Below the pieces are notes generated by a model that saw only the letters and a program-made list of their open reading frames with translations, searched no databases and was not told the origin of the DNA. The position numbers and the translations under genes were made by a program. From Opeltia flavorubescens (lineage: Eukaryota > Ascomycota > Lecanoromycetes > Teloschistales > Teloschistaceae): 64,000 nucleotides of DNA. Shown in pieces: positions 45,258-57,220 of the stretch. How positions within the stretch are numbered: the stretch's first letter is position 1; each line of letters starts with the position of its first letter. The stretch covers positions 434,001 through 498,000 of the forward strand of contig KE546979.1 of the NCBI GenBank assembly GCA_000442125.1, given 5' to 3'.

Positions 45258-45823
45258 CCTGCTTGTCTTATGCCCATTGGACGATTGACGGGGTGGCACA
45301 AGATTAAGAAACGGATAATGCATATCAGATTTATGCTGCAAGACTACGAAAAGCAAAACTTTGTTCACTGGTTCATTTAGAGAATGAGATTTCGAGTTTG
45401 AGCATTCACTTTTTCACGAAATGCTACATCCAGACTTTACGTCCGTGGCAATACCATGCTTAGCAAAGTAAAACATGGCTACTTCCCAATCGATGCTATG
45501 GTCACAGGTCTTATCAGAAGATCTTCCTGAAGAAGATTTTCAACTGGCTCGACGGCAAATACAGCTCAGTTGCAACATCGGGGACACATTATAATCTTAC
45601 GAGACAGGTTTCTCGGAAACATCACGGCTCAAGTCAAATGACGCCACAGGGATTGTGAGTATTCCTTAGGCTGTAACTATGATTTAGACACCTTTGTACA
45701 AATAAAACACATCCTTCTCAGGCACAATCTCCCATTACCAATTCTCTTTCTGTCTTCTCAACAGATCGTTCTCCTAGGCCAGCCATCGCTGAAATCAAAT
45801 GTACAGTGTTGTGGATCAGATGA
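45258..45823. other. Intergenic between copies A and B
   Basis: 566 bp; promoter of copy A and 3' UTR of copy B. Confidence 0.5.
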
Positions 45824-46943
45824 TCAATTGGGGCCTGTTATGGTTTGTCGCAAGTACCAGACCATGAAATAATTGAACTTTTCTTTCGAAAATGGACTCG
45901 CGTTCCGAGCGGTGAAGATCCTGACAGCTGGCCATCTCGGCCCAAGAATATTCCGATGGTCCTTGAGCATAAAAGCCACACCGATTCCGTGTGGGGACGC
46001 AAGGAGTGCTTTTGTGTCGTTGGTGCGCATGTCATATATCGTGCCTGGATAAGGAAGATCGAGGTTATCAGGTTCGGCGACTTCTATGTACTCTATGAGT
46101 GCACGAGTTAAGGGCGTGGTGATGACTTCCTGTACGATGTTCCGGAGTCCTCCGGCTCTATTGCCGGCTTTTTGCGACCAGAGCAGCCAGGCTATATCAG
46201 ACCAACGATTCAGGACCGGCTCCTCCATTCCTGGACTTTTATACCTGGGTGCGTGATTATTCTGGGCGATAATGGTACCGTTGTCGGGGATGTATGTATT
46301 ATAGTATTGTCCTTGTGTGGGCGGCTAGTCACTACAATGTCAACCTGGTCCGTTGCATGTGGGCCAGCCCGATGTCTTGATTCAGAGGGCTCCTGATGTC
46401 TCACGTGGAAGCGGGATATTCTTCACTTACTTTCTCTCGTCCATCCGCACCTGTGAAATATCTATGCTGATCGGCTTCCAGGTAAAAGGTGACATCTGGG
46501 TCATGCTCGGGTTTTATTCCCAATGCTTTCAACTCTCCAAAGATGGCTTCATTAGGGTCCCAGTCCTGGTCCTCGACATCCCAAGCGACGTCAAGATCAC
46601 GCTGTGTCCATTGTCGAGGAGAGGGAGGGCCGTTACGAAGCATTCCGAGAGCTATGTCGCCTTTGCAAACGAGGGTGTCATAGTCAATGGCTCTCTTGGT
46701 CAGTTTGGATCTGGAGCCAACTGCAAAGGTGGTACTATCGTGCGATATGTCATCGAGACCGAATGGGACAATATCTTCGGACTTAATTTCGTGACTGAGA
46801 TGCTGCGAAAGGGGCTGCTGATTATTGGGAATGCTGTGGCGATCATGGGACGGCTTCGCTAAGAGTAACAGAAGGAAGATCGAGAATACAGTTACCAACA
46901 GGCCTTTGAAGACACGTCGAGACTGTGTCCTCGAGAGCAACAT
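45824..46943 (-). CDS. Putative secreted protein, three-member family copy B, 337 aa
   Basis: Two exons, 46943-46431 and 46324-45824, intron phase 0 at the same place as in copies A and C. The N-terminus has a short basic stretch and a hydrophobic segment (LLVTVFSIFLLLLLA), either signal peptide or type II anchor. KLTKRAIDY is the dibasic site, followed by LVCKG and RQWTQRDLD. Exon 2: PPTQGQYYNTYIP, LNRWSDIAWLLW, LIEYIEVAEP, LDLPYPGTIYDM, ALLASPHGIGVAF, DHRNILGP, VRIFTARN and WYLRQT. It lacks the acidic insert of copy A. Same strand and order as copy A, so a tandem duplication. Function unknown. Confidence 0.78.
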
Positions 46944-48177
46944 TTCGGTCTCTTGAAATATGCTTTATTAAACGGGAAGGACAGACTTCGTGAAACAGCA
47001 GGAAAAGGATCGACTTGATGACTATCAGGTAAGGACAGACCGATCGAATAGAGGCATAAGAAAGACACAAGGGATGATGGAAATCTTTGCATAGCAAGTC
47101 ATGACCATGATTAAGAAATTACCGCAGCATGAGCTTAGGTTCTTTCACGCACCTATCCACTTTCTTCATTCGACGCTGCTCTTGTCGTAACGATATCATC
47201 ACCAAGGCTTTGGCAACGACCAGACCTTTGATCGGACCCTTGACCAGATACTTCATGCCAGCAGAAAGCCTGTACATCAGCCGTTCACGAGTGAGACAGA
47301 TGAAGTGCAGTACTTTCATGAAGAATACTTTAATAAGCTATCGCAACCTGTTTCACACTTACAGGTATTGGGAGGATACCTGAGAGGAATCTGGTTTGTG
47401 CAAGAGGGCAGTCGCAGATATGACTGGCGAAGTAGATCAGTATGAGGTCCCATGATTCTGCTAGGAGTCCTGCATTGTAACGCAATAGAAGATCCGTCGC
47501 ATCTGAAATATGCAAGATGTTATAACCCATTCTTCCTGTCGTTGACTCCCTACGCAGTGCTCGTACCCTCTGATATCCTCGGAACTCGGATTGCAGGCCG
47601 CTATACCTCGCTCCCAGTGTATTGGACTTAGTCTTAGAAGCAGGTCATCTGCACTCGCGCCCTTCATAGCAGTTACTGAATGAGTTCATCGGCTTGAAAA
47701 TACATGGTGCGCCATAGTACAGGCGCACGTTTTTGGCATAGTCATAGCTTGAAACAGAAAGAGTGTATTGCTAAAGATGTGGCACATCCAAGCCACTTTT
47801 CGCTAACACTAAAAAATCGCGAATGAACTCAAATCTATTCCCATCATGCTCATAACCATAGTAACTTGATTTGACCTTGCATTGGCGATTGCGTATAGTT
47901 CATAAGGCTTTCAGTCGTAATTGAAAAGTTCGATAAAATATATGGTAAGATCTATTACGATATTCCAATAATCAAGGTCGAGAGGGCAAAGCAAGTTATA
48001 TTATATCGGAGAAAAGAATGTATGACATATTGTGTGAAGATTTGATACAAGGCTTCTGACGGAGAGCGGTGGTCATTACGTCATTCACATCCAGGAAAAT
48101 CACAAGCTGCAATTGGCTAGTTCCTTGCAAGGGCAACATCGAGGTGTCGATTTCAAAGAAGTTGAAAAGGGGCTCAC
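46944..48177. other. Intergenic
   Basis: About 1.2 kb between divergent genes. Only short frames; no trace of a further copy of the three-member family noticed. Confidence 0.45.
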
Positions 48178-49105
48178 ATGGCGCATGACATAAAGAGCAC
48201 AGGCACCCAAAATGCAAAATTCTGGGATCCCACATTTTTGACACATAGTGCACTCTCAGGTAAGCGGAAAGACGCCTCCCCACTGTACGCAGTCGTTGTC
48301 GTCAATCAACCAGTGGAAGACAAGCGGCAACTGCTGGATCTCTGCAATGGAGCCAAAACGGTTGTGTACGCCGATGGAGGAGCCAACCAGATCTTCCATC
48401 TCGCGACGACAGAAGAGGAACAACAGGCTTTGGTAAGTCGATTGTCGCTGAAAGCATAAAGATAGAATTACACATACTGACGGTGAGACCCAGTTCCCCG
48501 CTGCGATATGTGGAGACCTGGACTCAATAGAACCTGATGTCGAAAAGTGGTATGCATCGAAGCAGGTTGCGATCATCCGTGACCCAGATCAGTATTCAAC
48601 AGACTTGACCAAAAGCTTGAAGTTTGTCAAAAGCATCGCGCCCGACTGGTCGTCGAGACCGGGGGACAGCCAGCCCAAGTCCTCCGCAGGTACTGAAGAT
48701 GTGCTGAATGCGGTGATCGTTGGGGGTATTGGAGGTAGATTCGACCAAGGTTTTTCCCAATTGCACCACTTGTACACTGCAAGTGAGGATACGTCTACCT
48801 TCGGAGGCCGACTCTTTCTAGTCAACCCACAGAGCATATGCTTCTTACTTCGGAAGGGGTTGAATCACGTCAAGACTCCGGTCGGGCCAGGAAATTTTGG
48901 CGAGTGTATTGGTATCATACCAATTGGTCGCCCATCTGTCATAAGTACGAAAGGTCTCGAATGGGATCTTCATGGCCAGCTCACAGAGTTCGGTGGCTTG
49001 TTAAGCACCAGCAACCATATCAAACGGGGGTGGATAGAGGTTGAGACATCGGAAAGAGTCTTACTTACCATTGAACTGGACCCTTCAAGGTCGAGCAGCT
49101 CATAA
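48178..49105 (+). CDS. THI80: Thiamine pyrophosphokinase, 288 aa
   Basis: Two exons, 48178-48432 and 48494-49105, in frame. Transfers pyrophosphate from ATP to thiamine to make thiamine diphosphate in the cytosol. The N-terminal nucleotide-binding part shows VVYADGGANQIF and ICGDLDSIEPDV, then the substrate motif DQYSTDLTKSLKF and VIVGGIGGRFDQGFSQLHHL, all diagnostic of eukaryotic TPK. The C-terminal beta-domain contains IIPIGRPSVISTKGLEWDL and FGGLLSTSN. Length is close to yeast Thi80 (about 319 aa). No thiamine riboswitch is evident in the single intron. Essential gene in most fungi. Confidence 0.95.
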
Positions 49106-49450
49106 AGGCAAATATCTGAAAACGACTAACCGAGATCTGTGAAAATTCCGGCTGTCATCATGCTCAGGTAATGCAGACAATCGCGTCGGAGCCTGCATTG
49201 GTGATCATTGAAAGGTCCGAGGCGCATTATCACCAGGAACGACCTCTGCTAGCACCCGATAAGTTCCTGCTCAATTTTGGAATGGATTGCTTTGGTTCTC
49301 CGCTGGACCCGTTGGCGGGGTTGGAGAACTGCGGGAGTACAATGATCTCATTACGTAAGCGAAGGCGGGGCCCAAATGCGGCGGCTGCAGTTGTATGAAT
49401 TTCTGCCTGCATCTTATCACTTTACCTTTTCGCATTGAATACATAATATT
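49106..49450. other. Intergenic
   Basis: 345 bp; 3' UTR of the kinase gene and promoter of the next. Confidence 0.5.
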
Positions 49451-50566
49451 ATGGCGCCTGATCTCAACTCCCTCCCACCGTCACGATCTCCAGTCTATAC
49501 TAACGGTTTAGACCGGAGACAGCCGACCTCACCCTCACCACGATCTTCGTCCGTTTCACTTGCCGCAGCTGCTACCATCAATGCTGGCATACAACATCAA
49601 GACTCTCGTCGCTCGTCGATCAGCTCTCGGAGTAATCAGCAACCAGCCATCCCTGGTAGAGCAGAGCGGAGAAGATCCAATGTTGCCATGAATCTTGGTC
49701 TCAATGACCCAACCTTACCGGCACCTGGAGAGCTCCAGTCAAGCGACCACCGCATACCTACAGGGCAACCGTTCCGAACCTCAAGTCCACATAGCATAGG
49801 ATCCCCAACGACGGCTCCACCCCACCACCGTGCGCCGAGCTTGGGAGAGCTACATCAAGAGCTCGAGCAGGAGCAGGAGGCTCAAGTGGTCAGTCATGGC
49901 GTCGCCCATCGGCCAGGATGCCTAGATCTTCGAAGCTTAATGAAGGTATAGAATCGCCTATTAGAGATGATCCGTCAGCAACAAATTCAGCTTCAGCATA
50001 TGCAGCAACAAGCGAACTTCACCCCAGCTACGAGCACTGCGGCGGTCGACAGCTCCACCCCTACATCTGAGCGGTCACTATCTTTTCCCAACGTTCCAGC
50101 AAGCGCGCCAATATCGATCAGCAATCCAGGACCAAGGTCTCCTGCCGTTCGTACTTCCTTCGAACTCTCTCGTCAATCGTCCCGGGCGTCTCGCACACCT
50201 AGTCGTGGAGGATCACCTTCACTAAGACCTATTTCTGCTGCGATGCAAGGGCAAGGCGAGGACTGGATTCTATCTGGTGGCAGCCAGAGCGGTCGAGACG
50301 ATGTTGCCTATTACCAGGCTGAAACACAGATGCTTACCCGCGAGAATCAGATGCTCAAAATGCGTATTAGGGAGCTCGGTATGCCCACTGCAATCCTACT
50401 CTGGGAGGTCTACTAACGTCGGACAGAGCGTCAGCTCAATGATGGAAGCTCTGTGACGACCAATAGTCCTAGCAATCCCTCGAATCTGGCGGGACCGCCT
50501 CTGGGTGTAGATCGGGAAAGTGTAGAGGGGGACGACCATGCAGCAGTAGAAAATTCCCAGAGATGA
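49451..50566 (+). CDS. Ser/Pro-rich protein with C-terminal leucine-zipper-like coiled coil, 334 aa
   Basis: Three exons, 49451-49888, 49952-50378 and 50427-50566, in frame. Mostly disordered and Ser/Pro/Arg-rich. Helical elements: LGELHQELEQEQEAQV running into NRLLEMIRQQQIQLQHM across the first intron, and TQMLTRENQMLKMRIRELE running into RQLN across the second. The second is a heptad leucine zipper that could dimerise. No basic DNA-binding region precedes it. Similar uncharacterised proteins occur in filamentous fungi. Function unknown. Confidence 0.75.
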
Positions 50567-51152
50567 ATATTTCCGGGGTACAGGTGTCATTGGACTGGAT
50601 TGCAGAAGTGGTCGAGAAAGTCGACAATATGAATGCAAGAGCTTTCGCTGGCAGGAAAGGGGGAGCTTGACATGACATTACGATATACCCCCCTATAGAT
50701 CGATCTTGAGTGTATCACTTAACCCATTTTTCACCTCTTCACAAAAGCACATACTATTTACATCTTGAGATATAAGGGCCAAGACTCATGCAAATGGCTG
50801 CGTCGGGGCTATCATTGGCTGTTGGGGAGGAATGAGATGTATTTCGGTAAAGAAAAAGAGACGAGATCGGAAAATCGCGGGGAAGAAACGCGTCGAGGGT
50901 TTTGGCGCTGGACGGCTAGTCGTGACCGTGTCAGCGACCTACTCAATTCCCAATGGGCCTGCTTCCTTTTACCATTCGAATGATAAGCCAGAACCTGTTG
51001 AAGACTGGTCTTCACATTTATGCTACACAACAGACAACGTTGAGCAAGATGCATTGATATTGAGCACTATATACTCCTTCTTGTCCTCCTCTTCTCCCTC
51101 CTCTTCCACGACCACTTCCAGGTTCGACTTCGCACAGCAGACGTGTGCCGGT
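50567..51152. other. Intergenic or 5' UTR
   Basis: 586 bp. The reading frame of the FHA gene stays open upstream to 50832, but that stretch is not protein-like. Confidence 0.45.
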
Positions 51153-52786
51153 ATGGCATATGACACACCGAGCATGGACTCTTCTCCTTCAAGCCATCGA
51201 TCTTCTTCTTCGCAAGTAGCTGGCGTCAAGCGTCCCGCCCCCTCTCTTCTGCCAGCCTTCGAACCCTTCTCTTCGCCAACATTGCCTCGACCCACCAAAC
51301 GTATTGCCCGCGAGTCTCCTCCGAAACATGGATCCAAGCAGCAGAAGTATCCCACCCCAATTCCTACATCTTCTACTGGCATTATGTCTTCTTCCCCACC
51401 TCGTCACGCCACAACGCGTCGCCCTGGCCTGTCCAGAAATCATTCGATACTTTCGGAACGAGCCCCGCTTGCTACTGTTCCAACCATTGAGCTCGATGAG
51501 CACAGCCAGCCTATCTTGATGGGCAGATCGACTAACTCGTCACACTATCAATTATCCACTAACAGACTGGTTTCCCGCGTCCACGTCCGAGCCGTTTATA
51601 TTCCTGCTGATCCACCAACACCAAGCACTATTCGGATCGATTGTCTAGGCTGGAACGGAATCATGCTCCATTGCGAACACAAGAGCTGGCCATTGGGAAA
51701 GGGGGACAGTTTCACATCAGAAACGGAAGATGCGGACATCATGATCGATGTTCGGGACGCACGTGTATTGTTGCAGTGGCCTAGGGACAAGTGCAAGCTC
51801 GCAACGCCTGCCGATTCCGATTCCACTTGGGATGGGGATTCTCCTTCACGTAGGCATGCTGTGCACCAGCATTCGTCACTTCAAAGCCCATTACGGCGTC
51901 GAGTACGCATGGAATCGCCAGTCTCCCCTTCCAGAGCCGTTCAAGCTTCGAACTCCTTATTGGCATCTGCTCCTGAGCTATCCATTCCAAGCCCAATACA
52001 CGTCTACGTCGATGAAGATGTCCGGGAGGAAGAAGAACAGGCCGCTAACACTCAGGCACAAGCCACTCAATCTACGCAGGTTGCTTCTCAACCTTTAGGT
52101 GCCCTACTGGATGACTCCCAGTCTAGTGTCCTAAGCGATCCTCATGACTACTCTGATAACGATGAGGAGAATGATCCTATCGTGCATTCTTTTGGACCCT
52201 TTGGCGCCAACCTCGACTCTCGTATGGCGGCTATCAATGCACATTCGTCTCCCGCACAAGCTCGGTCCGCTCTCAGTCCTCTCAAGGCATCGAGCGTTTC
52301 CCCTCAACGTCTTCGCCGTACTGGTCCCTCGCATGATAAAAAGGAGGAAGTCCATCCCGTGGTCAACCATGTGATCAACCAATTGGCTTACTCTCGTCTT
52401 GCATCAACACCTCTGTCCACAATCATGACTCATCTACCTGCTCACTTCAAAGATACCAAATCAAATTCCAAAGAGAATACTGCACTCACCTTGGACACAT
52501 TGAAGCGTATGCTTGATTCTACAGGCTGCATCGGAGAGGTTCCCAGAGAAGGAAAAGACGCTGCAGGCAAGCCATTGGAGAGCGAATTCTACTACATCCC
52601 CGATATGGATGATGACGCTAGTAGACGTGATTCTGTGGTAGATGGGCTTCGAAAGCCAGGTTTGAGAGCTTGTCGAAAGCAACACAAGGTTCGTTTGACT
52701 ACCGAAGCACTTTTCTCTCCCATGTACTGGATAGTGACTGACCTCTATGATCTATGAAGCAATACTACTGGCGCAAGCCAAAGTGA
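51153..52786 (+). CDS. FHA-domain protein, Plm2/Tos4-like, 520 aa
   Basis: Two exons, 51153-52688 and 52760-52786; the last exon adds only QYYWRKPK. The FHA domain (residues ~115-215) carries ILMGRSTNSSHYQLS followed by NRLVSRVHVRA, the phosphothreonine-binding loops. The C-terminus YYIPDMDDD and KPGLRACRKQHKQYYWRKPK matches yeast Plm2/Tos4, chromatin-associated G1/S and replication-stress regulators. The middle is disordered, with many SP/TP sites. The start at 51153 (MAYDTPSMD) is chosen because the extension to 50832 is unconvincing. The small last exon would be lost if the main frame were read through to 52757. Confidence 0.85.
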
Positions 52787-53793
52787 CTGCGCTACTCCTG
52801 GACTCTCACCTCGATGGTCACCAGCGGTTTCTATTGTGACCATTTGGTTGGTCCTCGCCCATAAACATTGTGATTTTTTGGGACAGCCACAGCAACACTC
52901 ATGATTGCTATTCATCTTGTACATCTGCATTTGAACACCTTTTCTTGTCATTACTTTTTTCAACAGGATACCGTGGCATAGCGGGGGCGCTGTGGATCGA
53001 TTTTGCCCATGCATGGTTTTCCCTCCAATCTGTTGGAAGAACAACACTTTAGCCTCTTCATATGACGGAGGAGCAACTCATGACTGATAGAAAAGCATAG
53101 CAATTCCATTTGTGATCGATTGAATGGTTGTCTTCATTTTGGGTATNGAGCAACTCATGACTGATAGAAAAGCATAGCAATTCCATTTGTGATCGATTGA
53201 ATGGTTGTCTTCATTTTGGGTATTCCGATTCCTGCCTCTTCAAACTCGAACTTTCCCTCGAGGCTTCTTGGTACAGACTTTTCACTGCAACTCGGATCAC
53301 CATTTATACATTCAACGACATTTTCCAGACTAAAGCACGTTGTTTGTACTGCTTCGCTTCCTTGTCTCTTTTCTACGATAACCGCGTACTAAACACAACA
53401 GCCTACCTGTTACGCAATTATGACCATCTCATTCGTTTTCTAGTCCTGTCATGAAGCTTCCCCTTTTATCGTGCCACTGGCATTTATCATTACTATGGTC
53501 AGGAGCAGCATTCTCTTTCGTTGCGGATGGATATCGCTCATAGCTTTTCACAACCTTTACGTCTTGCATCGCATCGGCCCTGGCTTATGTACCCTTGAGA
53601 TTAATGTAAATCGTAAATCATTCCTGTCTCTACCGTTTCCATGTTTTGAAGTGAGAGAACAGCACACAGTGTCTCCAACGCTGACCAGCCCGCTTTTCCA
53701 AGCAAGATAACCAGGTCTTGACAAGGAACCACCACTTCCCACCTCATCAAGAAAGGAGGATCGGATATACTTATGGCAGGGGAGAGGTATCCA
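52787..53793. other. Intergenic, contains an N-flanked duplication
   Basis: About 1 kb between convergent gene ends; only short frames. It holds the 76-bp duplication described separately. Confidence 0.5.
53071..53223. repeat. Perfect 76-bp direct repeat separated by one N
   Basis: 53071-53146 and 53148-53223 are identical by eye and separated only by N at 53147. Two contig ends with an unmerged overlap explain this best; a true tandem duplication is less likely. Confidence 0.9.
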
Positions 53794-54483
53794 TCAGCGC
53801 CTCTTCTTCAAAAACACATCTTTAACAAACAACGTTCTCAAATCCAATTCCTGATGCTTCATCCCCCCTTCTTCCTCCTTCGCTTCCTCTCCATCCCCAA
53901 CAACACCATCCTTACCTCGAACACAGTCTATCCAATACCGATAATAAGCACCATGGAATCTCTCCCTTCCCGTCCGCGTCAAATATACACCCGCATCCTC
54001 TTTCGCGGTAACGCTAGAGTCCCGAAGATAATAAGGGAAACACTGGCCGCTGGCTAGGAGCCTGCTGAATCTTTCGCATGCTGAAGTGACGATGAGTTCG
54101 TTGCGGAGGAGACGGTTCGCTAGCTGATGATGGTTTTCATCATCCTGATTTTGTCGTAGGTCCTGGCCCTGAAATCTGTTCCTCTGGAGAAGAGCGACTT
54201 TTTCGGCTGAGGCCCAGTAGCTGGACATTCTGCCCCGACAGATTTGTATGGCGTTGCTGAGCCAGATTAAGTAGATTTGTTTGCAGGATTTTAGGAGGGG
54301 GAGAATGGAGGTTGTGGTCGGGAGGGAGATGAAGATTTTACAGATTAGTTCAGGGGGGAGGGAGAGGATTGTGGGTTGGAGGTTTTCGATTCCATCTTGC
54401 TGTTGCTGTTGCTGTTGCTGCCGAGATTCTATGAAGATTAGGTGAGGGAGTTCAACGGGATGGGTTTCTTGGGCGGATGACAT
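53794..54483 (-). CDS. F-box-like protein with polyQ, 229 aa
   Basis: Single exon. An eight-Gln tract lies at residues ~22-29, coded by alternating CAG/CAA repeats. An F-box-like motif spans ~37-75 (ILSLPPELICKIFISLP, ILPLLKSCKQIYLIW), of the type that recruits Skp1/SCF ubiquitin ligase. The rest is helical without leucine-rich or WD repeats, with an acidic tract EEAKEEEGG near the C-terminus. Substrate unknown. Typical of the many small F-box proteins of filamentous ascomycetes. Confidence 0.72.
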   Translation of the reverse strand: MSSAQETHPVELPHLIFIESRQQQQQQQQDGIENLQPTILSLPPELICKIFISLPTTTSILPLLKSCKQIYLIWLSNAIQICRGRMSSYWASAEKVALLQRNRFQGQDLRQNQDDENHHQLANRLLRNELIVTSACERFSRLLASGQCFPYYLRDSSVTAKEDAGVYLTRTGRERFHGAYYRYWIDCVRGKDGVVGDGEEAKEEEGGMKHQELDLRTLFVKDVFLKKRR

Positions 54484-55444
54484 TTTTAGTAACGGGTTGG
54501 GATGGGGTTACACTATTGATCTCGACAAGGAGTGGACTATGGGCATGACGATATTTTCGACGGAAGTGTACATACCTACATGGCTGGTTCTTTTGGGCTG
54601 GATATGATTGATGTCTTTTGTCGTTGCCTGGGGTGACGACGCGCGGCCTGGCTGACGCGATACTGAACGGCCTTCTTTGGCCAGACATGGATTATTGTAT
54701 TTGAGTATAGTTGTAGCGGAGGCATTCGTCCATGCTTATTTGATTTTCGGTGTTTAGTTTGCCCTTGGTATGGCCTTCGGCGTATTTGGCACAACGCGCT
54801 AAATCCCAGCAACTTGAACCGGAATCGCAAGTTGAGATACAGAAAGTAATGGGTGATGGAAACTATTGCTTGAAGGAGATTAATATTGACCTATCTTCAA
54901 TTCTGAATTCACATGAATTGTGTTTAGGCTAAGAAAAAGTATTCATCGCGAGAAGGACGAGATAAAAAAAGTATAACCATCTTAATCATTCTTCAACGGT
55001 GACAACGTCAAGTCAGGCAACCTCCAAAGTAATTAATAACTCTCCCAATCAAATAGCCGAAAGCTAAATCTGACACTTTGTGGGTGTCCTAGGCAAGGAA
55101 ACTTCCGCACATCTTTGATGACGATATACCTAAGTATCGTGGACTCGGAAAGGTTGAATGCCAAATGAGCGAAAAAAGAAGTTGCAAGGGATATTATGAC
55201 AAGACTGCTACGGCACAGTATTTCTAGAAACGAAGAGCTGTCGAGACAGATAAAGCAATGATTTTGACGAAATCTAAAGATGAAAATCTATGGTCTTTTT
55301 CCTTCCTCACCTTGAACAATGTCCACCTCGCCTTTCTCTCTCTCTCTGTGCATGACATGATGCTACGACGACGTGTCGTTTGCGGGCGTAAGATGAGTAT
55401 TATTCATTACTTTGGTATCTGGCTATCGGCGGGAGTCCACTCTC
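54484..55444. other. Intergenic
   Basis: About 960 bp; promoter of the F-box gene and 3' UTR of the hydrolase gene; no gene seen. Confidence 0.5.
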
Positions 55445-56566
55445 CTATGAAAGTTTTCTTCTCAACCATTCCCCCATAGCCGTCGCCATCTTGTCCGCTT
55501 CCTTTTTAAAACCCAGCATGTTTCCCAACAGGAAGATATCATGTGGGACACCTTTATCCTCATGAATCTCCACGTCATTGCCCTCGATACCCCTCATACC
55601 CTCCGCAAACTTCAAGATATCATCGGCTAGAACCTCCAGCTCTCCAAGTTGGACCCACAAAGGTATGCCCTCGCACTCGAATGGATGATCTCTGGGAGAG
55701 ACGTAGGGATTTGCCGCATCAACAGTCGGTTTCGGAGCATACGCCTCAATTCCCCATTGTGCAAACACGTCATCAAGAATATCTGTACCATAATTCCGAT
55801 TTCCGCTGCAAGACTTCGGCAGCATTGATCTTCCAGGGCAGACCCAAGCGCACCAGAGTAGCGCAGCACGAGGTTTCGGCAAAACATCAGGATTGTCGTT
55901 AAGGTAGCGGAGGAAGCCAATGGCCATGTTCGCACCGGCGGAATCTCCGGAGATGATGATGGAAGAGGCGGGGATACCGCGGTCAAGGAGGCTTTGATAG
56001 GCTGTTACTGCATCTTGTAGAGCAGCGGGGAAACGCCCGCCAGGGTTAGAAGACAACCGATACGTGATACCGAAGACCCAGGCATCAGTATGGGAGGTCA
56101 TAAGCGAAGCGCCGTAACCCAAGTCTTTCTTCCGGCCATCACCGACGATGAAGGCACCGCCGTGGAAGTGCAGGATGACATTTTTACGCTTGGCGTCACC
56201 GGGTCCGTAGACGGTAGGGTACCACGTTGCTCCGATCTCAACTGGCTTGATCTCCGGGTCCTTGAAAGCGCCTCGGTAGATATCCTTGTTGCTTGGGGCG
56301 ATTCGCTCAAAGCGCTCCTTTTCGGCGCCAGGGCTAAGAGACCAGGACGGATGATCTCGTACATGACTGGAATGATAATTTAATGTCTTTGCAACTGTGA
56401 TCATGAAAGCTTGTCTTAAGCTATAAGACGGATGCTGGCGGAGAGCACGCGGGAGAAGATAGAAGAACCATAACGGAGCACGGACAGCTGTGATGGCGAA
56501 TATTGTAAGTAGATAAATAGCTTTGAACGGCTGATATGGAAGGAGGGAATATATTGAGGAAGCCAT
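55445..56566 (-). CDS. Alpha/beta hydrolase, hormone-sensitive-lipase (HSL/type IV) family, 373 aa
   Basis: Single exon. The oxyanion-hole motif is ILHFHGGAFIVGDG, the nucleophile Ser lies in IISGDSAGANMAIGF, the acidic residue is probably in LGELEVLADD, and the catalytic His is in KGVPHDIFLL. An N-terminal hydrophobic segment (residues ~12-36, AIYLLTIFAITAVRAPLWFF) suggests a membrane anchor. Substrate unknown: esterases of this family range from xenobiotic or secondary-metabolite esters to lipids. No biosynthetic neighbours are evident. Confidence 0.87.
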   Translation of the reverse strand: MASSIYSLLPYQPFKAIYLLTIFAITAVRAPLWFFYLLPRALRQHPSYSLRQAFMITVAKTLNYHSSHVRDHPSWSLSPGAEKERFERIAPSNKDIYRGAFKDPEIKPVEIGATWYPTVYGPGDAKRKNVILHFHGGAFIVGDGRKKDLGYGASLMTSHTDAWVFGITYRLSSNPGGRFPAALQDAVTAYQSLLDRGIPASSIIISGDSAGANMAIGFLRYLNDNPDVLPKPRAALLWCAWVCPGRSMLPKSCSGNRNYGTDILDDVFAQWGIEAYAPKPTVDAANPYVSPRDHPFECEGIPLWVQLGELEVLADDILKFAEGMRGIEGNDVEIHEDKGVPHDIFLLGNMLGFKKEADKMATAMGEWLRRKLS

Positions 56567-57220
56567 TGTTTCTTCCAGTGGAAGAGTAATTGACGTCCGT
56601 ACATTGGCGTGTCTAATTTATTTGATTCACGAAAGTGTCCCCGCACCGTCAAGCTGAGGTGAGATCGGGATCACGACATCCGATCCTGGTCCTTCGAGTT
56701 GCCGAGGTTGTGAGATAAAACGGAAATCGGATGATAATTATCCTTCAGGTTCTTCTCCACCGTTCTGCGCTGACTGACCGGAGCTGGAGACTCTGCTACC
56801 CTCGAGAAACGATGGGTGCTCTGTTCTGGAAACCCAAGCAAAGTATGATGATGCGTGGTATTGATTCAATGAGCTCCAGCCACACCCGTGACACAATCTC
56901 AACCGCCTTGCCAACCAAGATCTACCGGCGCATATCGGAAGTAAAAGAGAAATATGAAACATGGATCATGAACCCTAAAACACGCGGCACGCTTCTCCAC
57001 GTTCGATTCGAGTATGGCCCCCACGGATTAAAAGCCATTAGTATGAAATAATCATTAGCACGAGAGTGTAAAGGTGACTATCCAAGGGTGAGGGCACAAA
57101 TTTGTTTATTATGTCTGTAAATTTGACCGCCAGGGTACATAGCAGCATTAAAACCGCCTTTTGGCGCCGTAAAGAAGGCTCTTGACGAGCATAGAAGAAG
57201 AGAATGTAACCCCGTCGCCA
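56567..57220. other. Intergenic
   Basis: About 650 bp. A 106-codon plus frame (56731-57051) is present but has no recognisable feature and is not called. Confidence 0.45.

Noticed and set aside
43978-46943. Family copies as UstYa/DUF3328 oxidases of a RiPP cluster
   Set aside because: UstYa proteins carry HxxHC motifs; none is present, and no precursor peptide with repeated cores is nearby.
50832-51152. N-terminal extension of the FHA protein by 107 codons
   Set aside because: The extension is not protein-like, and the Met at 51153 starts a sequence resembling the family.
53071-53223. Genuine tandem duplication or small mobile element
   Set aside because: An N exactly between two perfect copies points to an unmerged contig overlap.
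56731-57051. 106-codon plus-strand frame
   Set aside because: Short, no motif, unremarkable composition; kept as unassigned intergenic sequence.
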